Assembly (NCBI RefSeq): GCF_027107535.1
Contig: NZ_CP114283.1
Coordinates: 3,782,001-3,846,000 of the forward strand
Reading direction: 5' to 3'
Length of the DNA stretch: 64,000 bases
Source of the DNA: Streptomyces aurantiacus
GTDB lineage: Bacteria; Actinomycetota; Actinomycetes; Streptomycetales; Streptomycetaceae
This document shows, piece by piece, positions 8,973 through 17,619 of this stretch. The notes under the pieces are model-generated. The model was given only the letters and a program-made list of their open reading frames with translations. It was not told the DNA's origin and ran no database searches. A program made the position numbers and the translations under genes. The stretch's first letter is position 1; each line of letters begins with the position of its first letter.

Positions 8973-9004
8973 AGGCCCCGCCGGCCCAGAGGCCGACGGG
9001 GCCT
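8973..9004 (+). terminator. Hairpin terminator after the chaplin
   Basis: Arms AGGCCCCGCCGGCC (8973-8986) and GGCCGACGGGGCCT (8991-9004) pair over 14 bases with one G-U and a 4-base loop, 84 bases past the chaplin stop. Confidence 0.7.
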
Positions 9005-9288
9005 CCGCCCGTCAGCGCTCTTCCCGGGCCGCTGTCCGGGCGCCCACGGCAGAAGCGCAGAGCTGCCATCCCACGTGGTGGTGCAGGTCAACAGCGCTTC
9101 CAAAAGCTGGAGTTGGCGGATCGAGGACATCGGCGGAATTCAGCCGGACGCTCGCGGTGGCCCGGCCGACGCGAGGCGTCACCGGCACAATGCCGAGGTG
9201 GGCGTACCGGACTTCGGGAAGGATGCCCATCGTGTGCGGCCGACCTCCGCACGCCGTCTCCTCTCCTCCCCACGAACGGAGCGCATCG
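9005..9288. other. Intergenic stretch before the GNAT gene
   Basis: I see no convincing gene or motif here. The frame of the next gene is open upstream, but that part has no ribosome site and non-coding composition. With the bases from 8889 on, it makes a gap of 400 bases that holds only the chaplin terminator. Confidence 0.4.
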
Positions 9289-10149
9289 ATGGCATCTCCG
9301 AGCCCCGAAGATCTCGTCGTCACACGGGCCACGCTCGACGACTGGCCGGTGATCAGCGGGTGGGCGCGGGACGAGGGGTGGAATCCGGGGGTGTCGGACG
9401 GGCCGTGCTTCTTCGCCCAGGATCCCGAGGGCTTCTTCCTCGGCCGGATCGACGGCGCGCCGGTCTCGGCGATCTCCGTCGTCAACCATGGTCCCGACTA
9501 CGCCTTCCTGGGCTGCTATCTGGTCCGTCCGGACCTGCGCGGGCGCGGCTACGGTCTCACCACCTGGAAGACCGCTCTGGGTCACGCCGGCGGGCGGACG
9601 ATCGGACTCGACGGTGTGGTCGCACAGCAGGGCAACTACCGGCGGTCGGGGTTCCGGCTCGCCCACAAGACCTTCCGGTTCGGAGGCCTTCCGACTGCGG
9701 TCGCCGCCACCGCGGCCTCGGGTGTGCGCGGGGCCGAGGACCGGGATCTCGGCGCGGTCATCGCGTACGACAGCGGCTGTCATCCCGCCGACCGCCCCCG
9801 CTTCGTGGAGAGTTGGCTCGGTGGCACCGGCCACCGCGCCCTGGTCCGCGTGGTGGACGGGCGGCTCACCGGCTACGGCGTGATCCGGCCCGCAGTCGAC
9901 GCCCTGCGCATCGGACCCCTGTTCGCGGACACACCCGGCGACGCCCGTGCCCTCTTCGCCGCGCTCGTCGCCGAGGCCGACGGCCGACCGGTCGCCGTCG
10001 ACATCCCCGAGCCGAGCGTGGCGGGCGTCGCACTCGCCGAGGAATACGGTCTGCCCCCGTCGTTCGAGACGGCCCGCATGTACACCGGGCCCGTCCGGCC
10101 GCACGCCACCGACCGGGTGTACGCCATCACCACGCTCGAACTCGGCTAG
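9289..10149 (+). CDS. GNAT family N-acetyltransferase
   Basis: A 286-residue acetyltransferase. The N-terminal GNAT domain (about residues 8-130) shows the acetyl-CoA loop VRPDLRGRGYGLTTW, followed by a second acetyltransferase-like domain (about 145-286) with LVRVVDGRLTGYGVIRP and FAALVAEADGRPVAVDIPE. This two-domain layout is common in actinobacterial GNATs of unknown substrate. I chose the ATG at 9289 (MASPSPEDL) because it follows an AACGGAG site and the domain starts right after it. Its stop overlaps that of the convergent acyltransferase gene by a few bases. Confidence 0.85.
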   Translation: MASPSPEDLVVTRATLDDWPVISGWARDEGWNPGVSDGPCFFAQDPEGFFLGRIDGAPVSAISVVNHGPDYAFLGCYLVRPDLRGRGYGLTTWKTALGHAGGRTIGLDGVVAQQGNYRRSGFRLAHKTFRFGGLPTAVAATAASGVRGAEDRDLGAVIAYDSGCHPADRPRFVESWLGGTGHRALVRVVDGRLTGYGVIRPAVDALRIGPLFADTPGDARALFAALVAEADGRPVAVDIPEPSVAGVALAEEYGLPPSFETARMYTGPVRPHATDRVYAITTLELG

Positions 10150-11261
10150 GACCTGTCCGACGGTCGTGCGACGGCTGTCGTGCTCTCGTCGCGGCGGCTG
10201 AACATCCACTCCAGCCGTGGCTCGACCAGGAACCGGAACACCGTGCGGACCGGGCGGGAGCACAGCGCGGTGATGAGTCCCACGGCGGCCGCGGTGACGG
10301 CCAGTTGGCCGAGCGGGGTGTGCAGCCAGGGGTGGTCGTACCAGTCCCAGAAGCGGGACGCCTTGATGACGAAGCCGTGCAGCAGATAGCCGTACATCGT
10401 CCCGGCGCCCAGCGCCGTGCACCACAGGAGCCGTCCCGGTACCCAGGCCAGGAAGCAGGCGGTCAGGACCAGGGCGAGGCCGAACAGCGCCGGAGTGGTG
10501 AACAGCCCGGCCCAGTTCGGTACGCCCTGGCCCGTGACACTGCCCCGGTGGTAGAGCCACCCGGCGCCGAACCAGGGCGCCACCGTGTACGCCGTGACCA
10601 GCGTCGTCGCGACCACCGGCAGCGCCCACAGCCGGACCCGCCAGGTGCGCAGCCGTTCGAAGTGCTCGGCGCGCAGTGTCAGGCCGAGCACGAAGAACGG
10701 CAGGAATCCCAGGACCCGTTGGATCGAGATGTCCCCGCCCAGGTCCGGCGAGACGGCGGCCAGGACGGCGAATCCCAGCGCGACCGGCACCGGGTGGCGC
10801 AGGGCCAGCCAGATCGGGGTGGTCAGCCGCCAGACGAAGAGCGCGACCAGGAACCACATCACGTACCAGGGGTCCAGCAGGCTGAGCGGATAGCCGGGAT
10901 CGTCCTGGGCCCACCGGTAGAACAGCGTGTAGGCGGTCTCGAAGACGAGGTACGGCACGACGATGCTCGTCAGGAGCCGGCGCACGCGGCCCGGGGCCAT
11001 GTCGAAACTCCGTGAGAAGTACCCGGAGATGAGCGCGAACGCGGGCATGTGGAAGGCGTAGACGGTCAGATACGCGGCCGTCGCGGCCCTGCTCCCGTGG
11101 GTCAGCGGTTCCCACGCGTGGCCGCAGGCCACCAGCACGATGGTGAGGTACTTCGCGTTGTCGAAGTACGGGTCTCTGCGGGCGGACGCCGACTTGGCCG
11201 GAGCGTGGGTGAGGCGCTCCCGCGGAGCGGCGGGTGCGGGGGCTGACAGGTCTTGCGACAC
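10146..11261 (-). CDS. Acyltransferase 3 family membrane protein
   Basis: A 371-residue integral membrane protein of the acyltransferase-3 (OafA/YrhL, Nod factor O-acetylase) family with about ten hydrophobic segments. The N-terminal RRDPYFDNAKYLTIVLVACGHAW carries the expected early motif with the family's conserved His; FHMPAFALISGYFSR and a later LHGFVIKASRFWDW are further family landmarks. It likely O-acylates an extracytoplasmic sugar or lipid. The frame is open far upstream, but two consecutive GTG codons preceded by AGGAG mark the start; the second (11261) has the better spacing. It is divergent from the GDSL esterase. Confidence 0.85.
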   Translation of the reverse strand: MSQDLSAPAPAAPRERLTHAPAKSASARRDPYFDNAKYLTIVLVACGHAWEPLTHGSRAATAAYLTVYAFHMPAFALISGYFSRSFDMAPGRVRRLLTSIVVPYLVFETAYTLFYRWAQDDPGYPLSLLDPWYVMWFLVALFVWRLTTPIWLALRHPVPVALGFAVLAAVSPDLGGDISIQRVLGFLPFFVLGLTLRAEHFERLRTWRVRLWALPVVATTLVTAYTVAPWFGAGWLYHRGSVTGQGVPNWAGLFTTPALFGLALVLTACFLAWVPGRLLWCTALGAGTMYGYLLHGFVIKASRFWDWYDHPWLHTPLGQLAVTAAAVGLITALCSRPVRTVFRFLVEPRLEWMFSRRDESTTAVARPSDRS

Positions 11262-11669
11262 CACGTCTCCTGGCCTCGGTGGCGGTGAGCCGATCTCGTC
11301 CGCCTGCCCCCTCACGTACGGCGCAGTCGTGCCGTCCGTTCGCCGCGGGTCGTTTCCCCCGGCTCTCCGAGTGCGAAACCGGTGTCCTGATCGGCCGGAT
11401 TCCGTGTCTTGACGCCCGTCACAGCTCTCTCTATCGTCACCACCGCTCAGTCGTAAAGTGCTTCGAAAGTTTCGAGGCGGGACTCGGTGGACGGGTGAAG
11501 GCGGCGGAGAGGGGCCCGTGTCGGCCACGAGAAGTGCCGGACGGGCGAGCGCCGTCCCCCCGGCGGAGAACGCGAAAGGCGCCGGGAACCGCCTGACCGA
11601 GCCGCCTCGATCCCGCTGCCGACACGCCCGGCCCCGCCACCCCTTCCTCCGGACGACGAGGAACCCCAG
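11262..11669. promoter_or_regulatory. Divergent regulatory region with CGAAAGTTTCG operator
   Basis: The 408 bases between the acyltransferase and the GDSL esterase hold no convincing gene. The strongest signal is a perfect 13-base palindrome, TCGAAAGTTTCGA, at 11463-11475, about 195 bases before the esterase. It resembles the CGAAA-N-TTTCG operators bound by LacI-type regulators of xylan and other polysaccharide genes in Streptomyces, so sugar-controlled expression of the esterase is a reasonable inference. Confidence 0.55.
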
Positions 11670-12983
11670 ATGACATTCCTGGCCATCCGCCAGAGACTCT
11701 CCGCCCTGCTGGCCGGAGGCCTCCTGCTGGGAGCCGCCCTTGCTCCCGCCGCCTCCGCCCAGGCGCCCGCACCCGAACCCACCTCCTGGACCGGCACCTG
11801 GGCCACGGCCCCCACTGCCGTCCCCGGCTCGGACACCACAACGTTCCGTGACCGGACGATCCGGCAGATCGTGCACACCAGCATCGCCGGGAACGCCCTG
11901 CGCATCCGCCTCTCCAACGAGTTCGGCACCCAGCCGCTCAAGATCGGCGAAGTGCGAGTCGCCCGCCGTGCGGCGGGCACGGACGCGTCGGCCATCGACC
12001 CCGCCACCGACCGGGCGGTGACCTTCTCGGGCAGGTCCTCCGTGACGATCCCCGCGGGAGCGCCCGCCGTCAGTGATCCCGTCACGCTCCGGGTGCCCGC
12101 GCGCTCCGACATGGTGGTGAGCCTCTACCTCCCCGAGAGGACACCGGGCTCCACGGTCAACTCCTTCGCGTCGCAACGCAATTACGTCGCGGCGGGCAAC
12201 GTGAGCGGCGAGGCGGAGATCGAGGCGGAGTCCGTCACCCAGCGCTGGTACTTCCTGACCGGCGTGAGCGTACGGGCCGCCTCGCCCGGCCCCTCCGGAG
12301 GGAACCGGGCGTCGGCGGTGGTCGCGCTCGGCGACTCCATCACCGCCGACACCACCCTCGACTCCAACCACCGCTGGTCCGACTTCCTCGCGAAGCGTCT
12401 CCAGGGGCCCGGCGGCCCCCGCCACCCCGTGGGTGTGCTCAACAAGGGCATCAGCGGGAACCGCCTGCTGCGCGACCCCAACCCGCCCGCCGGTCACCCC
12501 GCCGAGGCGTACGCCGCGTACTTCGGGGAGAGCGCGCTCAAACGCTTCGACCGTGACGTGGCCGCCCAGCCGGGCGTCCGCCATGTGCTCGTGCTGCTCG
12601 GGGTGAACGACCTCGGCCATCCGGGGACCGTCGCGCCGCTCTCCGAGAAGGTGACAGCGCAGCACCTCATCGACGGCCACCGGCAGCTCATCGCCCGGGC
12701 CCACGAGCGCGGACTGAGGATCTACGGAGCCACGATCACCCCGTTCAAGGACGACACGCTCGGCTTCTACACGCCCGAGAACGCGGCGGCGCGGGGAGCC
12801 TTCAACCACTGGCTGCGCACGAGCGGCGAGTACGACGCGGTGATCGACTTCGACGCGGCCCTGCGCGATCCGGCCGATCCTGAGCGGCTCCTCGCCGCCT
12901 ACGACAGCGGCGATCATCTGCACACCAACGACGCGGGGCGGGAGGCGATGGCGCGGGCGGTGCCGCTGCGTCTGTTCAGGTAG
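11670..12983 (+). CDS. Secreted SGNH/GDSL-family esterase
   Basis: A 437-residue exported hydrolase. A Sec signal peptide ends near residue 30 (APAASAQAP). A beta-sandwich-like N-terminal domain (about 38-205) is followed by an SGNH hydrolase domain with block I VVALGDSITAD (nucleophile Ser223), a block III-like LLGVNDLGHPG, and the catalytic His in a late DHLHTNDAG. It probably deacetylates or de-esterifies a plant or wall polysaccharide. The ATG at 11670 follows a GAGGAA site. The upstream CGAAAGTTTCG palindrome fits carbohydrate control. The exact substrate is unknown. Confidence 0.88.
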   Translation: MTFLAIRQRLSALLAGGLLLGAALAPAASAQAPAPEPTSWTGTWATAPTAVPGSDTTTFRDRTIRQIVHTSIAGNALRIRLSNEFGTQPLKIGEVRVARRAAGTDASAIDPATDRAVTFSGRSSVTIPAGAPAVSDPVTLRVPARSDMVVSLYLPERTPGSTVNSFASQRNYVAAGNVSGEAEIEAESVTQRWYFLTGVSVRAASPGPSGGNRASAVVALGDSITADTTLDSNHRWSDFLAKRLQGPGGPRHPVGVLNKGISGNRLLRDPNPPAGHPAEAYAAYFGESALKRFDRDVAAQPGVRHVLVLLGVNDLGHPGTVAPLSEKVTAQHLIDGHRQLIARAHERGLRIYGATITPFKDDTLGFYTPENAAARGAFNHWLRTSGEYDAVIDFDAALRDPADPERLLAAYDSGDHLHTNDAGREAMARAVPLRLFR

Positions 12984-13064
12984 CGGCACTCTCGTACGGG
13001 GCGGCGGTGCCGGCCGGGCAGGCCCTCACCCTCGCCCCTCACCCCGGCCCGGCGGTCCCGTCCG

Positions 13065-14348
13065 TCAGGCCGGAGTGACCTCGACCGGCAGTTTCTTGAT
13101 GCCGTTCACGAAGTTGGACCGCACCCGCGGCACCTCGCCGGTCAGCCGGATGTCCGCGAGACGCGGGATCAGCTCCTCGAACATGACGCGGATCTCGGTG
13201 CGGGCCAACAGGTTGCCCAGGCACAGGTGCGGGCTGCCCTTGCCGAAGGTGACGTGGTCGTTGTCCTGCCGGGTGACGTCGAAGGCGTACGGGTTCTCGA
13301 AGACTGCCTCGTCGCGGTTGCCGGAGGCGTACCACATGACGACCTTGTCGCCCTCCTTCACCCGCTTGCCGCCGAGTGCGACGTCGCGGGTGGCGGTGCG
13401 GCGGAAGTGGTAGACGGGGGAGGCCCAGCGCAGGAACTCCTCGACCGCGGTGGGGATCAGGGAAGGGTCCTCCTGGAGCTTCGCCAGCTGCTCGGGGTGC
13501 TGGATGAGGGCCAGCATGGAGTGCGAGATGGCGTGGCGGGTGGTCTCGTTGCCTGCCACGACGAGCAGCAGGAAGTAGTTGTCGAAGTCCTGCTCCGTCA
13601 GCGGGACGCCGTCGCGCGGGGTGGTGTTGACGAGTTTGGAGACCAGGTCCGTACCCTCGCCGCCCCGGCGCTGCCGCGCCAACTCCCGCCCGTACGCGAA
13701 GACTTCGAGCGAGGCGGGGGAGCGGAAGGGAAGATCGCGGTACTTCTCGCTCTCCGCGCTGCTGAGCAGGACGTCCGCGTAGTCCGGATCGGTGTTGCCG
13801 ATGATGCGGTTGCCCCAGTCGATGAGCTGCTGGTTGTCCTCGGGCGGTACGTCCAGCAGCCGAGCCAGCACGTTGATCGGGAAGTCGGCGGAGACGTCGG
13901 TGACGAAGTCGAAGCGGCCCTTCGCCAGGGCCGTGTCCAGTGTCTTCGCGGTCAGGCCGCGCAGGAAGTCCGTGTACTGGCTGATGACGTTCGCGCCGAA
14001 CTGCCGTTGCAGCAGGCTGCGCAGCGCCCTGTGGCGTACGCCGTCCAGTTCCAGAATGGAGGCGCGCTTCTTGATCTGGTCGTCGTCGACCTCTTCGAGG
14101 TTCACGAACCTGGTCGAGGTGAACGTCTCGGAGTCCCGGTCGACGCGGGAGATGTCCTCGTGCCGGGTCACCGACCAGAAACCGGAGTTGGGCGCATCCT
14201 CGGGCTGCCAGTGGACCGGGTCCTCGTGGCGCAGGGTGTGGAACATCCGCCAGGGTGTGACGCCGTCGGTGAAGTGGTTGAGGTCGGCGAGGTTCACGTC
14301 CGCGAGTGGCAGGGGCTCGTGCGCGGCGGCGGTCAGGGTGTCGGTCAT
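13065..14348 (-). CDS. Cytochrome P450
   Basis: A 427-residue soluble P450. Visible landmarks are the I-helix oxygen-binding AGNETTRHA, the K-helix ExxR-containing EEFLRWASP, and the haem-binding FGKGSPHLCLG with the ligand Cys376. The haem motif is one residue longer than the common FGxGxHxCxG, and the N-terminal HFTDGVTPWRMFHTLRHEDP resembles the CYP124/125/142 group of actinobacteria that oxidise isoprenoid or steroid side chains; I infer a hydrophobic substrate of that kind but cannot prove it. It starts 16 bases after the stop of the truncated glutamine synthetase, so it was probably the second gene of that operon and may now lack its original promoter. Confidence 0.9.
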   Translation of the reverse strand: MTDTLTAAAHEPLPLADVNLADLNHFTDGVTPWRMFHTLRHEDPVHWQPEDAPNSGFWSVTRHEDISRVDRDSETFTSTRFVNLEEVDDDQIKKRASILELDGVRHRALRSLLQRQFGANVISQYTDFLRGLTAKTLDTALAKGRFDFVTDVSADFPINVLARLLDVPPEDNQQLIDWGNRIIGNTDPDYADVLLSSAESEKYRDLPFRSPASLEVFAYGRELARQRRGGEGTDLVSKLVNTTPRDGVPLTEQDFDNYFLLLVVAGNETTRHAISHSMLALIQHPEQLAKLQEDPSLIPTAVEEFLRWASPVYHFRRTATRDVALGGKRVKEGDKVVMWYASGNRDEAVFENPYAFDVTRQDNDHVTFGKGSPHLCLGNLLARTEIRVMFEELIPRLADIRLTGEVPRVRSNFVNGIKKLPVEVTPA

Positions 14349-14364
14349 GGGTGGCTCCTTGGCG

Positions 14365-15003
14365 TCACAGGTGGTACGCGTACTCGGTGAACTCCCAGTC
14401 GGTGACGTGCCGTTGGAAGCGCTCGACCTCGTTGCGCTTGTAGGAGAGGAAGGAGGTGGTGAAGTCCTTGCCGAGCACTTCGGTGAGAGCGGTGTCCGCC
14501 TCCAGCGCGTCGAGTGCGTCGGGCAGTGCCATGGGGAGCACCGCGGAGCGGGACGTGTCGTAGCCGTAGCCCTCCAGCGGCGCCGGCGGCTCGTCGCCTG
14601 CCAGTACGCCGAGCAGTGCGGCGGCCGTCATCGCGGCGATCGCCAGGTACGGGTTGGCGCTCGCGTCGCCCAGTCGCAGCTCCAGCCGGGCGCCCGAGCC
14701 GCGCTCGGGCGGGATGCGGACCATGGCGCTGCGGTTGTCGAGCCCCCAGTCGATCAGCCAGGGCGCCAGAGTGTCGGGCCCGAACCGTTTGTAGGAGTTG
14801 ACCGTCGGGTTGAGCAGCGCGGCCAGCGCCGGGGCGTGGGCCAGGACGCCGGCGATCGCGTGCCGCGCGGTCGCGGACAGGCCGTGAGCACCTGACGGGT
14901 CGTCGAACGCGTTGTGGCCGTCGGCGTCCTCGCAGGACAGGTGGAGGTGGAACCCCGAACCGCCCGCGTCGTTGAACGGCTTCGCCATGAAGGTGGCGGC
15001 CAT
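14365..15003 (-). pseudogene. Truncated glutamine synthetase, C-terminal half only
   Basis: The 212-codon frame encodes only the C-terminal half of a glutamine synthetase-type enzyme. It begins at ATFMAKPF and contains GGSGFHLHLS, NSYKRFGP, SAMVRIPPE and LELRLGDASANPYL, which correspond to the ATP/glutamate-site blocks of the family; intact enzymes have about 440-470 residues. An in-frame TGA lies two codons before the apparent ATG at 15003, and the sequence beyond is not glutamine synthetase but the DNA-binding tail of a LuxR regulator on the other strand. The protein was probably a GlnA-like gamma-glutamyl ligase rather than the main enzyme, but without its N-terminal half it cannot be active. 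Deletion junction or chimeric assembly are the alternatives. Confidence 0.88.
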
Positions 15004-15004
15004 G

Positions 15005-15202
15005 GGTCAGACGAACCAGGTCATCGCGCAGGGGCTGTTCCTCTCCCCGCGCACCGTGCACAGCCACGTCGAGCACATGCTCCGCAAGACCGGCACGGCC
15101 TCCCGGGCCGAGGCCACGGCCCTCGCGGTGCGGGACGGACTGCTCCGCCCGGCGTCCGAGGACCTCGCGCACTTCGTGGAGAGGCACTCGGGCGCCCGGT
15201 GA
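15005..15202 (+). pseudogene. Truncated LuxR-family regulator, HTH tail only
   Basis: From about 15005 to the TGA at 15202 the plus strand encodes a LuxR-type helix-turn-helix: NQVIAQGLFLSPRTVHSHV, then a recognition-helix continuation with SRAEATALAVRDG. Everything upstream (receiver or sensor part) is missing, because the sequence changes to antisense glutamine synthetase at about 15003. An ATG happens to precede the fragment in frame (14987), but no ribosome site is seen. It ends 103 bases before ogt. Confidence 0.82.
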
Positions 15203-15305
15203 CGCGCCGGGCCGGCTCAGCGCGCCGTCCGAATCCCGCCAGCATCCGTGATCGCGGCACCCCACCATGGGAAGTGGCACGAAAGCGCAGGAAAGGGAGG
15301 CGACG

Positions 15306-15809
15306 ATGACCGCCTGTACGACGATCGAGAGCCCACTGGGTGACCTGCTGCTGACAGGCGAAGAGGCCCCGCACGGCGTGACGTTGACGTCGCTGTCCAT
15401 GCCGGGGCAGCGCAACGCGCCCGCACCGAAGCCCGGCCGGCGGCGCGACCCGCACCGCTTCGCACGGGTGGAGCAGCAGTTGACCGCCTACTTCGCCGGT
15501 GAACTCACGCGGTTCGACATCGAGTTCACCCCCGCCGGCACCGACTTCCAACGGCGCGTGTGGCACGCCCTGGAAGAGATTCCCTACGGCACGACGACCA
15601 CGTACGGGGCACTCGCCGAACGGCTCGGTCTGCCCCGCGAGCGGATCCAGGCCCTGGGCGCCGCGATCGGCGCGAACCCGCTGCTCCTGGTGCGCCCCTG
15701 CCATCGTGTGATCGGCGCGGACGGCTCCATGCGCGGCTACGCCGGCGGCGTGGAGCGCAAGGTCCGGCTGCTCACGCACGAAGGCGCCCTGCAGCCGACC
15801 CTCCTCTGA
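15306..15809 (+). CDS. ogt: Methylated-DNA-[protein]-cysteine S-methyltransferase
   Basis: DNA repair protein that transfers alkyl groups from O6-alkylguanine or O4-alkylthymine to its own cysteine. It has 167 residues, the usual Ogt length. The C-terminal domain has FQRRVWHALEEIPYGTTTTYG (helix-turn-helix region, from residue 81) and the acceptor Cys132 in RPCHRVIG. Start ATG 15306 has a strong GGGAGG site. The next gene, a 2OG-Fe(II) oxygenase, begins 65 bases downstream on the same strand, suggesting a joint alkylation-damage unit. No Ada-type regulator is present. Confidence 0.94.
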   Translation: MTACTTIESPLGDLLLTGEEAPHGVTLTSLSMPGQRNAPAPKPGRRRDPHRFARVEQQLTAYFAGELTRFDIEFTPAGTDFQRRVWHALEEIPYGTTTTYGALAERLGLPRERIQALGAAIGANPLLLVRPCHRVIGADGSMRGYAGGVERKVRLLTHEGALQPTLL

Positions 15810-15874
15810 CACCCCGGGCCGCACATGGCCCACGGGGCGAACCGCCGCAGAGCCGACCCGGAGGAACATCCACC

Positions 15875-16594
15875 ATGAACGACCCCACGCTCCCCGCGAG
15901 CCGGGTCGCGGCACAGGACTGGGCCGCCCTGGCCGGCGAACTCGACGAGCACGGCCATGCTCTCACCGGCCCGCTCCTCACTCCCGGGCAGTGCCGCGAA
16001 CTCGCCGCCCTGTACGACGAGGACGAGCACTTCCGTGCGACCGTCGACATGGCCCGCCATCGCTTCGGCTCGGGACAGTACCGCTATTTCGCCCATGAAC
16101 TGCCGCAGGTGGTACGGGAGTTGCGTGCGGCGTTCTATCCCCGCCTGTTGCCCGTCGCCCGCGACTGGGCCGAAAGGCTCGGCCGGCCGGCTCCCTGGCC
16201 CGACACGCTGGGGGAGTGGGTACGGATGTGCCACGCCGCCGGGCAGTCCAGATCCGCGCAGATCCTGCTGCGCTACGGACCGGGCGACTGGAACGCCCTG
16301 CACCGGGACGTGTTCGGCGACCTGGTCTTCCCGCTCCAGGTCGTCGTCGGCCTCGACGCACCGGGCGAGGACTTCACGGGCGGGGAGTTCGTCATGACCG
16401 AGCAGCGTCCGCGCGCTCAGTCCCGGGGGTCCGCGACGACCCTCCTCCAGGGCCACGGCCTGGTCTTCACGACCCGGGACAGGCCCGTGGCCTCCAGCCG
16501 GGGATGGTCCGTCGGACCGATGCGCCACGGGGTGAGCACCGTCCGCTCCGGACGGCGGCGCACACTCGGCCTGGTCTTCCACGACGCCACCTGA
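15875..16594 (+). CDS. 2OG-Fe(II) oxygenase, possible AlkB-like repair enzyme
   Basis: A 239-residue non-haem iron dioxygenase. The iron triad is visible as His143-Arg-Asp145 (LHRDVFGDLVFPLQ) and distal His218 (MRHGVST), with Arg228 in GRRRTLGLVF positioned to bind 2-oxoglutarate. The N-terminal half resembles prolyl-hydroxylase-like family members. Adjacent to ogt on the same strand, it likely removes alkyl lesions oxidatively, but direct evidence is lacking and protein hydroxylation is an alternative. ATG 15875 follows GAGGAAC at about ten bases. Confidence 0.85.
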   Translation: MNDPTLPASRVAAQDWAALAGELDEHGHALTGPLLTPGQCRELAALYDEDEHFRATVDMARHRFGSGQYRYFAHELPQVVRELRAAFYPRLLPVARDWAERLGRPAPWPDTLGEWVRMCHAAGQSRSAQILLRYGPGDWNALHRDVFGDLVFPLQVVVGLDAPGEDFTGGEFVMTEQRPRAQSRGSATTLLQGHGLVFTTRDRPVASSRGWSVGPMRHGVSTVRSGRRRTLGLVFHDAT

Positions 16595-16707
16595 CCCGCG
16601 GGACGACGGCCGCGCCGCGGAGGCCCTGCTCACCGCGCGGAAGCCCCGCTGTCCGGCCCCACCGAAACCCCGTTGCCCCGCCGACCCACGGGTGATGGAG
16701 TGACGCG

Positions 16708-17487
16708 ATGGATCACGAAGCGGTACTGGCAGTGTTCGACCGGGACATGCGTGAGGGCGCGCGTCCTTTTGACCCCGACTCCGTCGTGGAACGCGTCGGC
16801 CCGGTGGTCCGGCACGTCGGACCCGAGCAGGGCTGGAACGGCGTGCTCTGGTCGGATCTGGCGGAGGCCGACGCGGACGCCGCCATCGCCGAGCAGACGC
16901 GCTACTTCACGGCGCTGGGCCGTGAGTTCGAGTGGAAGCTGTACGGGCACGACCGGCCGGACGACCTGGGGCAGCGCCTGCGGGCCGCCGGGTTCACACC
17001 CGAGCCGGAAGAGACTTTGATGATCGCCGAGGCCGACGCGCTGGATCTCCACGCCGGGCCACCGCCGGGCATCGAGCTGCGGCCCGTCACCGACGCCGCC
17101 GGCGTCGACCTCGTGGTGGACGTCCACGAGCAGGCCTTCGGTACGTCCGGCACCCGGCTCCGCCACCAGATGCTCGCCCAGCTCGACGGGGAACCGGACA
17201 ACGTGGTCGCCGTCGTGGCCCTCGCCGCCGACGTCCCGGTGAGCTCGGCCCGGATGGAACTCGTCCCCGGCACACGGTTCGCGGGCCTGTGGGGCGGCGG
17301 CACCGTCGACGCCTGGCGTGGCCGCGGCATCTACCGGGCTCTGGTCTCCCACCGGGCCCGCATCGCCTTCGACCGCGGCTACCGCTACCTCCAGGTCGAC
17401 GCCTCCGACCAGAGCCGGCCCATTCTCCAGCGCCTCGGTTTCGCACCGCTCACCACGACCACGCCGTACGTCCACTCGGCGCCGTAG
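16708..17487 (+). CDS. GNAT family N-acetyltransferase
   Basis: A 259-residue protein with a helical N-terminal region (about 1-105; a long Ala/Asp-rich part) and a C-terminal GNAT domain (about 110-255) with the acetyl-CoA loop GTVDAWRGRGIYRALV and a late FDRGYRYLQVDASDQS strand. Substrate unknown. The ATG at 16708 has GGAG upstream. It is convergent with the next GNAT gene across 132 bases. Confidence 0.85.
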   Translation: MDHEAVLAVFDRDMREGARPFDPDSVVERVGPVVRHVGPEQGWNGVLWSDLAEADADAAIAEQTRYFTALGREFEWKLYGHDRPDDLGQRLRAAGFTPEPEETLMIAEADALDLHAGPPPGIELRPVTDAAGVDLVVDVHEQAFGTSGTRLRHQMLAQLDGEPDNVVAVVALAADVPVSSARMELVPGTRFAGLWGGGTVDAWRGRGIYRALVSHRARIAFDRGYRYLQVDASDQSRPILQRLGFAPLTTTTPYVHSAP

Positions 17488-17619
17488 CCTCCCGGCCGGA
17501 CGCCGGGCCCCGGGTCCGTGACCGTTGAGCGGGTGGGGCCAAGGTGACGGCGGTCCCGCCACCGGGTCCCGTCGCCCGTTCGCGTCGTCCGCTCGTCCCG
17601 AGCGGTGCGGGCACCCGCC

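Noticed and set aside
10146..12989. A 947-codon minus frame spanning the acyltransferase and beyond
   Set aside because: Only the part to 11261 has family motifs. The rest is antisense to the GDSL esterase gene, which has a signal peptide and active-site motifs.
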